Below, one piece after another: positions 44,414 through 53,828 of a stretch of DNA of 64,000 bases (position 1 is the stretch's first letter; every line of letters begins with the position of its first letter). The notes beneath the pieces were generated by a model. It was not told the origin of the DNA. It made no database searches and worked only from the letters and a program-made list of their open reading frames with translations. The stretch comes from CAJQGY01 sp964523375 (lineage in GTDB: Bacteria; Pseudomonadota; Gammaproteobacteria; Magnimaribacterales; D2472), in assembly GCA_964523375.1 (NCBI GenBank), contig CAZFYG010000006.1, positions 12,219-76,218 on the forward strand, read 5' to 3'. The translations under genes and the position numbers were made by a program.

Positions 44414-45661
44414 CTAGCTCCTAGACACATAAGAAGATTCAACCTTACCTTGCTCGTTTAATTTATATTTTCCTAACTCTTGACGTGCTACAGCTCTTCT
44501 ATGGACTTCATCAGGACCATCTGCAAGCCTTAGAGTTCTCATGTGAGCATACATGTTTGCAAGAGGGTAAACCTGTGAAACACCAGCGCCTCCATGAATC
44601 TGTATGGCTCTATCAATTACATCACAGCAAACATTTGGAGCAACTACTTTAATTTGAGCAATTTCACTTGCTGCAACTTTATTGCCCACTGTATCCATCA
44701 TGTGAGCTGCTCTCAATGTTAAGAGTCTTGCCTGATCTATTTCAATTCTAGAATTAGCAATAATATCCATGTTGCCACCAAGTTGGATAATTGGCTTGCC
44801 AAAGGCAACTCTTTCCATACCTTTTTCACACATCATTTTAAGAGCTCTCTCCGCAAGTCCAATTGCTCTCATACAATGATGAATTCTTCCAGGCCCTAAT
44901 CTTCCCTGTGCAATTTCAAAACCTCTACCTTCACCAAGCAAAAGATTTTCTTTTGGTACTCTAACATTTGTAAATTTAATATGGGCATGACCATGTGGCG
45001 CATCATCATATCCAAAAACATGCATCATTTTCTTTATCTCAATGCCTTCTGCATTCATAGGTACTAAAATCTGTGATTGTCTTTGATGTCTGTGGTTATC
45101 GGGATTAGTAACACACATGAATATAATAATTTCACATCGCGGATCACCAGCACCAGATGTCCACCATTTTTCTCCGTTGATGACATACTCGTCCCCGTCA
45201 AGAACTGCTGAAGATGCTATATTAGTTGCATCTGATGAAGCTACACCAGGTTCAGTCATGCCAAAGGCAGATCTAATTTCACCATTGAGTAATGGTTTGA
45301 GATATTTTTCTTTGTGCTCATCATTACCATATCTCTCAAGAACTTCCATATTGCCAGTATCTGGCGCAGAACAATTAAAAACTTCAGAGGATATTCCGTA
45401 AGCTCCCATAGCTTCTGCAAGGTGGGCATATTCATAATTAGTTAAGCCAGCACCATTCTCACTTTCAGGCAAAAATAGATTCCACAGGCCAGCGGTTTTT
45501 GCTTTGGCTTTCATTTCTTCCATAATAGGAGGTACTAACCATTTGCCATTCGCATCTTTGGATTGCTCGTGATATAAATTTTCGTTATGCGCTATCTCTT
45601 CATCAATAAAGTCTCTAACTCTTTTAATTAAATCTACTGCTTGTGGTCTAAGTTCAATCAT
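44414..45661 (-). CDS. Acyl-CoA dehydrogenase (ACAD10/11-like)
   Basis: 415-residue flavoenzyme forming enoyl-CoA. FAD and substrate motifs: FGMTEPGVASSDATN (about residues 133-147), NGEKWWTSGAGDPRC (about 162-176), QIHGGAGVSQVYPLANMYAHMRTLRLADGPDEVHRRAVAR at the C-terminus. The ADGPDEVHR motif with its glutamate resembles the ACAD10/11 group rather than medium-chain types. It is divergent from a LysR regulator 136 nt away, which may control it. It ends 2 nt before the apparent sbcB start. Confidence 0.93.
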   Translation of the reverse strand: MIELRPQAVDLIKRVRDFIDEEIAHNENLYHEQSKDANGKWLVPPIMEEMKAKAKTAGLWNLFLPESENGAGLTNYEYAHLAEAMGAYGISSEVFNCSAPDTGNMEVLERYGNDEHKEKYLKPLLNGEIRSAFGMTEPGVASSDATNIASSAVLDGDEYVINGEKWWTSGAGDPRCEIIIFMCVTNPDNHRHQRQSQILVPMNAEGIEIKKMMHVFGYDDAPHGHAHIKFTNVRVPKENLLLGEGRGFEIAQGRLGPGRIHHCMRAIGLAERALKMMCEKGMERVAFGKPIIQLGGNMDIIANSRIEIDQARLLTLRAAHMMDTVGNKVAASEIAQIKVVAPNVCCDVIDRAIQIHGGAGVSQVYPLANMYAHMRTLRLADGPDEVHRRAVARQELGKYKLNEQGKVESSYVSRS

Positions 45662-45741
45662 GTGGCTCCCCTGCTACTATATTGATTAGTTTGATTGCGT
45701 TATAAGCCCTATGAATAGTTACTTTTAACGGTTATTATATT

Positions 45742-45751
45742 ATGTATACAT
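45742..45751. promoter_or_regulatory. Palindrome in the ACAD/LysR intergenic region
   Basis: ATGTATACAT is a perfect 10-bp palindrome, flanked by TTAAC-type half-sites, in the 136-nt divergent gap. Location suits an operator for the LysR protein, but it does not show a clear T-N11-A pattern beyond chance. Confidence 0.25.
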
Positions 45752-45786
45752 TAACTGAAAAGCAGTAAAAATCAACACAACCCATG

Positions 45787-45792
45787 CATAAT
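45787..45792 (+). promoter_or_regulatory. -10 box five nt before lysR ATG (leaderless start)
   Basis: CATAAT lies 5 nt before the LysR ATG and there is no Shine-Dalgarno. The mRNA could begin at the start codon. The -35 is not obvious. Confidence 0.35.
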
Positions 45793-45797
45793 TAAAT

Positions 45798-46706
45798 ATG
45801 AAAATTAGTTCTTTTGACTTAAATCTTTTTGTAATTCTTAATTCTATTTACACTGAAGGGAGTCTAACAAAGGCTGCTGAAGTTGTTGGCATAACTCAGC
45901 CTGCTGTAAGTAATGCTCTATCAAGGTTAAGGGAAAAATTTGATGATGAACTTTTTGTTCGAACTGGTTCCGGCATGGTTCCAACACAAAAAACTGAAAA
46001 TATAATTCTTGATATACAAAGCGCATTATCATTAATGCAAAAAAGTGTAAATGAACCAGACTCTTTCGACCCAAAAGTTACTGAGCGTAATTTTAAATTA
46101 TCTCTTGGAGATATTACAGAGGGTCGAGTTTTACCTTTTATGATGAAAGAGATATACAAAAATGCTCCAAATATTTCTGTTGGTAGTTACAATTACAGGC
46201 GAGTAGATCAAGTTCACGCTTTAGCAACAAATAACTTAGATTTTGTTGTTGATCCAGTAATTCCAGATTCGGATGAAATAAACTCTTATAAAGTTTTTCA
46301 AGATCATTTTGTTGTAATTCATAGAGAAGGCCATCCAATTGATCAAATTAATAACTTAACAGTCGATGATCTTCTTGCTCAAAAATTTATAAATGTTTCT
46401 AATCGAAGAAAAGGCTTGCATATGATTGATTTAGAGTTAGAAAAAATTGGCCATAGAAGAGAAATTGCCCTAAGGTGTCAGCATTTCTTGATAGCCCCTG
46501 ATATTATTAGAGAGACAGATGCAGTTCTGCTAGCAACTCATAGTTTTGCTAGAAAAAACAGTTTGCCCTTTGTAGAGATACCTGCAGAACTACCCCAAAT
46601 GGAGTATTTTCTATCATGGCATAAAAATGATGAAGGTGATGGCGGGCATGAATGGATGAAAAAACTAATAATCGATGCCTTTGTCGACGTTCAAAAACAA
46701 GACTAG
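45798..46706 (+). CDS. LysR-family transcriptional regulator
   Basis: 302 residues with a typical N-terminal winged helix-turn-helix (SLTKAAEVVGITQPAVSNAL, about residues 22-41, then LREKFDDELFVRTG), followed by the periplasmic-binding-like effector domain from about residue 90. Closest in style to the NodD/LysR subgroup. Divergent from the acyl-CoA dehydrogenase, the usual arrangement for a LysR gene and its target. Effector unknown. The 3' end overlaps the convergent SDR gene by 4 nt. Confidence 0.92.
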   Translation: MKISSFDLNLFVILNSIYTEGSLTKAAEVVGITQPAVSNALSRLREKFDDELFVRTGSGMVPTQKTENIILDIQSALSLMQKSVNEPDSFDPKVTERNFKLSLGDITEGRVLPFMMKEIYKNAPNISVGSYNYRRVDQVHALATNNLDFVVDPVIPDSDEINSYKVFQDHFVVIHREGHPIDQINNLTVDDLLAQKFINVSNRRKGLHMIDLELEKIGHRREIALRCQHFLIAPDIIRETDAVLLATHSFARKNSLPFVEIPAELPQMEYFLSWHKNDEGDGGHEWMKKLIIDAFVDVQKQD

Positions 46707-47500
46707 CCCAAATTATGACCGGATGTTTTAACTATACCTCCATCACTGGTGATAGTTTCACCTACAGTATAAGCCCCAGCTCTTGAACAAAGAAAAATAA
46801 CTAACCCAGCTATGTCTTCGGGAGTTCCAACTCTTTTACGTGGGTTTCTAACTGCTATTTCTGAGTAATCATGAGCAACAGCTGCTCCAAGCATATTGCT
46901 TGGATAAGGTCCAGGAGCAATAGCATTCACAAGAATATTTTCACCAACTAATCTTTTTGCTAAATGTCTTGTTAAGTGGTGGACAGCTGCTTTGGATGTT
47001 GAGTATGAAAATGTTTCAAACATTGGGATATTTAGACCATCTATTGAGCCTATATTGATGACTCTAGATGGATCATCTAACGAAGCATTTGAAGCTAAAA
47101 GTGGCTTCATTTTTTGAGTTAAGAAAAATAAACTTTTAACATTTAAGTCCATTACCTTATCCCAGCCAGTTTCCGAGAAAGTATCAAATGGCTCTGCCCA
47201 TGCTGCACCAGCATTGTTAATAAGAAAATCAATGCTATCTTCTCTTTCCTTGATTTGATTTGTAAAACTTTCAACTCCTTCCATTGAGCTCAGATCACAG
47301 CCAAGAGCAATACATTCACCATTATATAATTCTGAAAGCTCTTCAGCTTTTGCTATAAGAGGTCCAACTTTTCTTGCTGTAATGTAAACTTTTACTCCGT
47401 TTGCTAATAGACCAGCTGTAATCATCTCACCGATACCTCTTGATCCTCCAGTTACAACAGCAGTCTTGCCAGCTACATTAAAAAGATCGTTGATTTTCAT
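46703..47500 (-). CDS. Short-chain dehydrogenase/reductase (SDR)
   Basis: 265 residues. Nucleotide site TGGSRGIGEMI (about 17-27), NNAGAAWAEP (about 90-99), catalytic Ser/Tyr/Lys in IGSIDGLNIPMFETFSYSTSKAAVHH (Tyr about 161, Lys about 165), then IAPGPYPSNM. Classical SDR. The substrate is unknown; the neighbouring acyl-CoA dehydrogenase suggests lipid or aromatic metabolism. Convergent with the LysR gene. Confidence 0.9.
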   Translation of the reverse strand: MKINDLFNVAGKTAVVTGGSRGIGEMITAGLLANGVKVYITARKVGPLIAKAEELSELYNGECIALGCDLSSMEGVESFTNQIKEREDSIDFLINNAGAAWAEPFDTFSETGWDKVMDLNVKSLFFLTQKMKPLLASNASLDDPSRVINIGSIDGLNIPMFETFSYSTSKAAVHHLTRHLAKRLVGENILVNAIAPGPYPSNMLGAAVAHDYSEIAVRNPRKRVGTPEDIAGLVIFLCSRAGAYTVGETITSDGGIVKTSGHNLG

Positions 47501-47567
47501 ATTGCCTCTTAGTTAAATTTTCAAAGAACTCAATATATATAAACAATTAAGTGTTGTAAAATACATT

Positions 47568-48524
47568 ATGTTTTTAATGCACCTTATAGGTTTGATATTT
47601 TCAATTGGAGTACTTGTTTGGGGTGCAGATAAATTTGTTGATAATGCGGCATTAATTGCAAAAAAACTGGGCCTCAGTGAGCTTACAATTGGTTTAACTA
47701 TTGTTGCATTGGGCACTTCAGCTCCAGAAATATTTGTTGGAATCTCATCTGTTCTTAATAGAACAGAAGAAATAGCTCTTGGAACAGTAATAGGCTCTAA
47801 TATATCTAATATTGCTCTTATTTTTGGAGTGTCATGCATTGGGTTGTCAGCAATTCCTAAAAGAACTCCTCCGATTCAATTTTTTGCGTTTTTACTATCT
47901 GCTCTCGTCTTAACCTTTGCGATGTTTGACCTTCAAATCAGTATTTTTGAAAGTGTTAGTTTGCTTTTTGTATTCATTATTTTTACATATATTACTTTTA
48001 AATTTAGAAGTGATGACGATAACTCTCTAGAAGAGGTGGATAATGCAAATGATTTAAAAACATCTAATACATTAGGAATGCTAGTAATTGGTTTGATTGC
48101 ATTAGTTCTAGGGTCAAAATATGCAGTTCTGCATGCTAGAGAAATTGCCATTATGTTAAGTGTTTCAGAACTTGTAATCGGTTTAACTATTGTTGCAATT
48201 GGCACTAGCCTTCCTGAGTTAGCAGCGACAATCTCAGCAATTCTTAAAAAGAAAAATGATATGGTTGTTGGTAATGTTATTGGTTCAAATGTTTTAAATA
48301 TAACTCTCGTTGTACCAATAATTGGATTTTTTTCAAATGTAACTTTGTCACAAAATATTTTATCAAGAGATATATTAACCATGATTGCAGCGACTATATT
48401 ATTTATCGTCGTTGCTACAACGTACTCCTCAAAATTTTCTAGTGTAAAAGCAACAAAATTTATTGGGGTATTTTTTGTCTCAGGATACCTTCTTTATATT
48501 TTACTTGTGAGTAATATTATTTAG
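47568..48524 (+). CDS. Sodium/calcium exchanger family protein (YrbG-like)
   Basis: 318 residues with about ten membrane helices in two homologous halves. The duplicated alpha-repeats are GLTIVALGTSAPEIFVGISS (about residues 43-62) and GLTIVAIGTSLPELAATISA (about 204-223), each with the GTSxPE ion-binding motif of the CaCA superfamily. The VIGSNISNIALIF and VIGSNVLNITLVV motifs also pair. Probably exchanges Ca2+ or Na+ across the inner membrane. A TAAAAT box lies 5 nt before the ATG. Confidence 0.9.
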   Translation: MFLMHLIGLIFSIGVLVWGADKFVDNAALIAKKLGLSELTIGLTIVALGTSAPEIFVGISSVLNRTEEIALGTVIGSNISNIALIFGVSCIGLSAIPKRTPPIQFFAFLLSALVLTFAMFDLQISIFESVSLLFVFIIFTYITFKFRSDDDNSLEEVDNANDLKTSNTLGMLVIGLIALVLGSKYAVLHAREIAIMLSVSELVIGLTIVAIGTSLPELAATISAILKKKNDMVVGNVIGSNVLNITLVVPIIGFFSNVTLSQNILSRDILTMIAATILFIVVATTYSSKFSSVKATKFIGVFFVSGYLLYILLVSNII

Positions 48525-48932
48525 CTATCTGTATTTCTTTATCAAAACTACGCAGATTATGAAGCCAACAACTTCGAAAACAAAAAAGGAATTTAGAAAG
48601 CTAGGTGTTGATGGAAATAATGAAAAGATTACCCTTCCAGCTGCTATGGAGCCAACAAGCATTGCCAAAAATCTTATTATAAATAGCGAGATATTTTTAT
48701 TAAAAATGCCTATGAAGCACATTATGCCAATAGATATATTAAGGCCCCCATACAATCCAGCAATCTCTGAATAGCCTATTTCTGAAGTTACTGTTAACCC
48801 AACAGCCTCTAAAAAAGATGGATATCCAAGCTCAAGTGCTCTAAGAATTGGATCTAATATCGCCCAAATACCTATTGATAGATAAGTAAATCCCATAAAT
48901 AATAAAAATGCTCTTAATGACGAAACTAACAT
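48525..48932 (-). CDS. DUF4345-like membrane protein
   Basis: 135 residues, four hydrophobic segments. The central region IAGLYGGLNISIGIMC followed by ...AGRVIFSLF resembles the DUF4345 family. Two further proteins of the same style occur at 58.8 and 63.5 kb. No function is established. Convergent with the CaCA gene, stops adjacent. Confidence 0.65.
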   Translation of the reverse strand: MLVSSLRAFLLFMGFTYLSIGIWAILDPILRALELGYPSFLEAVGLTVTSEIGYSEIAGLYGGLNISIGIMCFIGIFNKNISLFIIRFLAMLVGSIAAGRVIFSLFPSTPSFLNSFFVFEVVGFIICVVLIKKYR

Positions 48933-48984
48933 ATATATTTACCTTAATATCTTTTACAATCTATTATCTACTTTACTACAACCA

Positions 48985-49482
48985 GTGATAAATAATATAT
49001 ATAAAATTCTTTGGGTTAATTTATTTTTGATGCCAATTAATATGAGTGCAAATATTTTGTTAAATGATACAGATACGCTTTCGCTGCCTCTTCCTCTGCC
49101 TTATAACGGAGTAGAATATTCTCCTGAACAAGTGAATGGATTTATTGATGAAACCATAGAACAATCCAAGCAACCTATTCTTATATTTGGCGGTAATTGG
49201 TGTCCAGACTGCAGAATACTTGACGGCACATTACAACTTCCTACTATTAAAAAATTTATGGAAGAGAAATATCAAATCATGCACATTGATATTGGAAGGT
49301 ATGACAAAAATATGGACCTAATTAGCTACTTCGGAATACCTAAAGAAAAAGGTGTTCCTAGAGTCTTAGTTTTTGATAAAAATAAAATTATTCTCAATAA
49401 GGAATCAACAAAAGAGTGGACAACCGCAAGAGATAGAGGGAAGCAAGAGGTATTTGATTATTTTCAGGATCTTGCTGAGTAA
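48985..49482 (+). CDS. Thioredoxin-like exported protein with CPDC motif
   Basis: 165 residues. The first 23 or so form a signal-like segment beginning with a GTG start. The thioredoxin fold has FGGNWCPDCRILDG (about residues 68-81) and the cis-proline motif GVPRVLVF. CPDC suggests a redox-active oxidoreductase of the thioredoxin-like family. A downstream ATG (residue 17, MPIN) is a possible alternative start. No ribosome site is visible. Partner unknown. Confidence 0.75.
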   Translation: MINNIYKILWVNLFLMPINMSANILLNDTDTLSLPLPLPYNGVEYSPEQVNGFIDETIEQSKQPILIFGGNWCPDCRILDGTLQLPTIKKFMEEKYQIMHIDIGRYDKNMDLISYFGIPKEKGVPRVLVFDKNKIILNKESTKEWTTARDRGKQEVFDYFQDLAE

Positions 49483-49490
49483 AACTAAAT

Positions 49491-50264
49491 CTAATACTTG
49501 AAGTGCTTTATCTCTTCGCCTCTTTTTCCAATATCAGTCATAGCCTTGATGCCAATTTCAAGATGGAGGTCTACCCATTTTTGTGTAACCTGCTTATCTG
49601 AGGTTTCCGTTTTTACTCCCTCTGGTGTTAAGGGCACATCTGAAACTAATAAAAGCGCCCCTCTTGCAATTTCATTGTAGTGACCAACGGAAAATACTGT
49701 GGCAGTTTCCATATCAACACCTATGGCAGTTGTTTTTTTAAGTCTTTCAAGAAAATCTTTATCATGCTCCCAGACTCTTCTATTTGTTGTGAATATAACA
49801 CCTGTTCTATAGTCACTTTTTTCTTGGACTATTATATCTGAAACAAACTTATGTAATTTGAATGAAGGTAATGCAGGAACTTCAGGTGGGAAGTAATCAT
49901 TTGAGGTTCCATCCCCTCTAATTGCACCAATAGGTAAAATAAAATTGCCTATTTCAGAGGAATCTTTTAGACCTCCGCATTTACCAAGAAATAAAACTCC
50001 TTTTGGGTTAACTGCAACTAAAAGATCCATTATTGTTGCTGCATTTGGTGAGCCTATCCCATAATTAATTATGGTAAGCCCATCATTATTCGTAGAAGCC
50101 TGCATGGCTCTTCCTTCTCCATAAATCTCTACAGAAAATCTTTCTGCAAACTTAGTGATGTAGTCTTTAAAATTAGTAATCAAAATATGATCACCAAATT
50201 TTTCAAGTGGCATTCCTGTATATCTTGGTAGCCAATTTTTTGCAATTTCTAATTTAGTATCCAT
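49491..50264 (-). CDS. amn: AMP nucleosidase, short form
   Basis: 257-residue purine nucleoside phosphorylase-fold protein. NYGIGSPNAATIMDLLVAV, LGKCGGLKD, GAIRGDGTSNDYFPPEVPA, and the catalytic region GVDMETATVFSVG (about 185-197) match AMP nucleosidase, which splits AMP into adenine and ribose 5-phosphate. It lacks the roughly 200-residue N-terminal domain of E. coli Amn, so allosteric control would differ. With apt at 42 kb it could form an adenine/AMP cycle. Confidence 0.85.
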   Translation of the reverse strand: MDTKLEIAKNWLPRYTGMPLEKFGDHILITNFKDYITKFAERFSVEIYGEGRAMQASTNNDGLTIINYGIGSPNAATIMDLLVAVNPKGVLFLGKCGGLKDSSEIGNFILPIGAIRGDGTSNDYFPPEVPALPSFKLHKFVSDIIVQEKSDYRTGVIFTTNRRVWEHDKDFLERLKKTTAIGVDMETATVFSVGHYNEIARGALLLVSDVPLTPEGVKTETSDKQVTQKWVDLHLEIGIKAMTDIGKRGEEIKHFKY

Positions 50265-50308
50265 ATCTCATTATATTAGGGTTCTAATTTGTTTAGAAGC
50301 TAATGCGT

Positions 50309-51583
50309 CTAATTAAATTGTTTATCGGAGCTAGCAAAAAATAGATAAAACGTACCCCCAAAAACTAGAGCACCACAACAAATATTAAAAATTAAATCCC
50401 AAGAATTTGTACTTTCTAAAATTAATCCAGCGACAATAGGGCTTAAAATTGCAGCAATCATTCCAAGACCTCCAGAAATACCTACCAATGATCCAGTATA
50501 TTTAGGCCCAAGATCTGCATGATTGACACCAAAACCTCCAGCTCCAATTCCGCTTGAAAGATTTGTTAGGCAAAGAAGTACAACTATATTGAAAATTGAT
50601 TCTTGAAATGAAATTAAATATAGGCAGAGTGCTGCTCCATAAAAACCAAAACTATTTGCCGTTTTTCTAACAATAATGGTTTTTACGCCTCTTTTAATTA
50701 ATATGTCTGCAATATAGCCTCCTGTAACCAAAGATATTACAGATACTATGCTTGGTAACAGAATGATGGCTATGAATAAATTTGATCCAAGGTCTATACC
50801 AAGACCACCAATAGAAACTGGGCTATTAATAAACTTTGGAAGATAGGAAAGAAAAGTAAATAGCGCCCAGTTATTACAAAATGTAGCAATGACTATAGCT
50901 ATAAATGGGCCATTGCATATAAGCTTTGATAGAGGAATTTTATCTGCAGTAGATTTTGCTGGGGCCTCTTTCTGGATTAGGTCTAACTCAGATTTTAAAA
51001 TTTTTGGGTGATCTTCTGGTTTAGATGTAATGGATCTGTGCCAAAAGTAAACCCAGACAATTCCAAACATACCAAATACATAAAAAACAAGCTCCCATGA
51101 ATATTCTCTAATGATCAGCGCTGTTGCTAAATAACCAAAAACTGTACCAGCAGAAATCCCACTATTTGTTGTTGCAATAGCTCTTGTTCTTTCATTGAAT
51201 GGGATCCATCTAGCGTAAAGTGCATGCCATGAGGGAAATGTAATGCCCTCTCCAAGCCCCATAAGAATTCTTATAAAGATTAATAACCAAAACCCACTAT
51301 ATGCGAATGCTGGGGTGAGGATAGTGAAAATTGACCAAAAAAATACGCCATAGGCTAAAACAATTTTGCCTCCATACTTGTCAGCTAGTAAACCCCCAAG
51401 CGCCATCGTGAACATATACCCAAAATAAAATGAGCCAAGTATTAAACCGACTTGAGACTCGGTCCAACCAAACTGTTCTTGCATTGGAATAATAGCAACA
51501 GAGATATTCACTCTGTCTATGTAACAAATAAATACTGCCAAAAAAGACATAGCAACCAATTTGTATCTCTCAGGTACTAACAT
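50309..51583 (-). CDS. MFS transporter, anion:cation symporter type
   Basis: 424 residues with 12 membrane segments. The loop after segment two has GGLLADKYGGKIV, the MFS A-motif, and YIDRVNISVAIIPMQEQFGWTESQVG near the N-terminus is typical of the ACS/SLC17-like family, which move organic acids, sialate or phosphate. The substrate is not determined. It lies between amn and argH on the same strand, but 27 nt from argH, so co-transcription from the arginine operon is possible. Confidence 0.85.
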   Translation of the reverse strand: MLVPERYKLVAMSFLAVFICYIDRVNISVAIIPMQEQFGWTESQVGLILGSFYFGYMFTMALGGLLADKYGGKIVLAYGVFFWSIFTILTPAFAYSGFWLLIFIRILMGLGEGITFPSWHALYARWIPFNERTRAIATTNSGISAGTVFGYLATALIIREYSWELVFYVFGMFGIVWVYFWHRSITSKPEDHPKILKSELDLIQKEAPAKSTADKIPLSKLICNGPFIAIVIATFCNNWALFTFLSYLPKFINSPVSIGGLGIDLGSNLFIAIILLPSIVSVISLVTGGYIADILIKRGVKTIIVRKTANSFGFYGAALCLYLISFQESIFNIVVLLCLTNLSSGIGAGGFGVNHADLGPKYTGSLVGISGGLGMIAAILSPIVAGLILESTNSWDLIFNICCGALVFGGTFYLFFASSDKQFN

Positions 51584-51610
51584 AAGTTAAATAATATTAA
51601 CTTATAAAAG

Positions 51611-52894
51611 TTACTTTTGCTTCTTGAGTCTTTTTTTGAGGTTTTTTAAATTTAAATTTCCTGGTGAACCAGGTGATGAATTAATTAATTTACCAGAAAT
51701 TTCTTGGCCATCTTTCTTAGAGGTTTTAATTTTATTATAAGCATCTCTAAAAGCCATTCCCTTAGATACTAATTCATAAACTCTATCAGTCATTTTCATA
51801 TCATCATCTATGAACTTTATAGACTGCTCTTTATTAACTTGAATACTATATATTAAATCAGGCAAAATGCTCAATGTTGTAAGAGCTGTATTGAAGCCTC
51901 TAACGAGACCTCTTTTAGTAAGCTGTAAATCTCTATGATAACCACTTGGTAGAGATATTAAGTTTTCTAATTCTGATGCATATCCAGCAATAATAGAATA
52001 ATTTGCTCTCATAATTTCAATAACATCAGGATTGTGCTTGTTAGGCATTATTGATGAGCCTGTTGAATACCTTTTATCAATTGAAAGAAGGTTAAATTCT
52101 TGCGATAAGAACAAGCTCATATCCCAAGAAAACTTCCTGATATCCATCATAGGCTGTTTAATTGTACTCAAAATTTGTGTTTCGTATTTGCCCCTACTAT
52201 TTTGAACATACATACTATTTAGCTGCAATCTATTAAAACCTAAATCTTTTTTGGTAGATTCTCTATCAAGAGGGAGATTTACACCGTAACCTGCAGCTGT
52301 TCCAAGAGGATTCGAGTCAATCCAATCATATGTGGCCTTTATAAGATCATAATTATCGATAAATGATTCAGCATAAGCAGAAAACCAAAGGCCCCACGAG
52401 GAAGGCATAGCTCTTTGAAGATGAGTATATCCAGGCATTGGATCGTTCTCATATTTAATAGCCATATCTAGAAAAGCAGAGGCAATATCTTTATTCAAGC
52501 CATTAAGTTCTTTTAATTTTTCTTTAGCAAATAATCTCATAGCTACAGCAACTTGATCATTTCTGCTCCTACCAGTATGTACTTTTTTACCCAAATCGCC
52601 ATGGACCTCAGTAAGATAAAACTCTATTGCTGAATGGCAGTCTTCATATTCTTCTGAAAGCTTGAATTTATCTGCAAGATATTCCTTTTTTAGCTTTCTT
52701 AATGATCTTAATAATTTAGACAATTCACTTTTCTTTAATACGCCAATGTTATGAAGAGCAGTTATGTGAGCTGATGTTGCATCGATATCATATGGCAATA
52801 AAAACTTATCGAGCTCAATATCCTCTGAAGATAAAAACAAACTAATTTCAGAAGAAGAGTCTTCTTGGTTAGCATTCCATATTTTTTTAGCCAT
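51611..52894 (-). CDS. argH: Argininosuccinate lyase
   Basis: 427 residues; last step of arginine synthesis, splitting argininosuccinate to arginine and fumarate. Motifs: DCHSAIEFYLTEVHGDLGKKVHTGRSRNDQVA (about 84-115), PGYTHLQRAMPSSWG, and the fumarase-superfamily signature GSSIMPNKHNPD with the catalytic serine (about 282). Shorter than E. coli ArgH (457), and starting with a truncated N-terminus. Last gene of the arg operon; its start overlaps argC by 8 nt. Confidence 0.95.
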   Translation of the reverse strand: MAKKIWNANQEDSSSEISLFLSSEDIELDKFLLPYDIDATSAHITALHNIGVLKKSELSKLLRSLRKLKKEYLADKFKLSEEYEDCHSAIEFYLTEVHGDLGKKVHTGRSRNDQVAVAMRLFAKEKLKELNGLNKDIASAFLDMAIKYENDPMPGYTHLQRAMPSSWGLWFSAYAESFIDNYDLIKATYDWIDSNPLGTAAGYGVNLPLDRESTKKDLGFNRLQLNSMYVQNSRGKYETQILSTIKQPMMDIRKFSWDMSLFLSQEFNLLSIDKRYSTGSSIMPNKHNPDVIEIMRANYSIIAGYASELENLISLPSGYHRDLQLTKRGLVRGFNTALTTLSILPDLIYSIQVNKEQSIKFIDDDMKMTDRVYELVSKGMAFRDAYNKIKTSKKDGQEISGKLINSSPGSPGNLNLKNLKKRLKKQK

Positions 52895-53828
52895 GTTTAA
52901 TCCCTGTTAAATTATCTAAGTTGCAAGAAATATTTAAGTTCTGAATTGCTTGAGTTGCCGCACCTTTAAGAAGATTATCAATGACACAACATACAACTAT
53001 ATTTTTTTTTGATAAATCTATTGAAAAGCCTCCAATAATTGCATTATGAGTATTTGCAACGTTATTGATCATAGGTTCATTGTTTATAATAGTAATAAGC
53101 TTTTTATCTTTATAAAAAATTTTATATAGATTTATTAATGAATCAAGATCTACTTCATCTGATAGCTCTACATGTGATGTGATAAGAATGCCTCTAAAAA
53201 AATTAGCAACGTGAGGGCTAAAAAATATATCTTTATAGCTATGAGCCCTAACCTCTCTTTCATGAATGTGATCTGCTAGTTTGTAAGGAATAATATTGTC
53301 TGAAAGGTTTTTAGGGTCATTTTTATCATTTGGAGAAGATCCAGCTCCGCTATAGCCTGAAATACCAATAGAAACTAATTTATTTTTAATAAGATTAGTA
53401 ATGGGAGCCACGGATAATTGAATAGCGGTTGCATAACAGCCAGGATTGGATATGTTTGGATTTGGGCTACCATTATGTATTTCTGGAATCCTATAAACCC
53501 ACTCATCATCAAACCTGTGATCAGAGCTTAAATCTATAATAATAATTGACTGTGAAACCTTTCTAATTACCTCGACATATTTAAAAGACTGTTCGTTTGG
53601 AAGAGCCAGAATTACAATATCTATATTATTTAGATTAATATCTTCTATTGTGAGTAGTGAGTATTTTAGGTCTTTATTTTTAGTATATTTTAAAACTCTT
53701 TCTCCAGCAGAGCTTGAAGAATAAGCTCGATTTAGAGAAAAATTAGGGTGTATATTAATTAATTGAATGATTTCTTGACCTACATAGCCCCTCCCACCAA
53801 AGAGCGCTATATTAAAATTCTTAATCAT
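52887..53828 (-). CDS. argC: N-acetyl-gamma-glutamyl-phosphate reductase
   Basis: 313 residues from the ATG at 53828, chosen because it precedes the Rossmann motif IALFGGRGYVGQEIIQL; a longer frame would add ten residues over argBA. The catalytic cysteine is in SNPGCYATAIQL (about 129). Third step of the acetylated arginine pathway. The start overlaps the argBA stop by 8 nt and the stop overlaps argH by 8 nt, so the three are tightly coupled. Confidence 0.95.
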   Translation of the reverse strand: MIKNFNIALFGGRGYVGQEIIQLINIHPNFSLNRAYSSSSAGERVLKYTKNKDLKYSLLTIEDINLNNIDIVILALPNEQSFKYVEVIRKVSQSIIIIDLSSDHRFDDEWVYRIPEIHNGSPNPNISNPGCYATAIQLSVAPITNLIKNKLVSIGISGYSGAGSSPNDKNDPKNLSDNIIPYKLADHIHEREVRAHSYKDIFFSPHVANFFRGILITSHVELSDEVDLDSLINLYKIFYKDKKLITIINNEPMINNVANTHNAIIGGFSIDLSKKNIVVCCVIDNLLKGAATQAIQNLNISCNLDNLTGIKHG

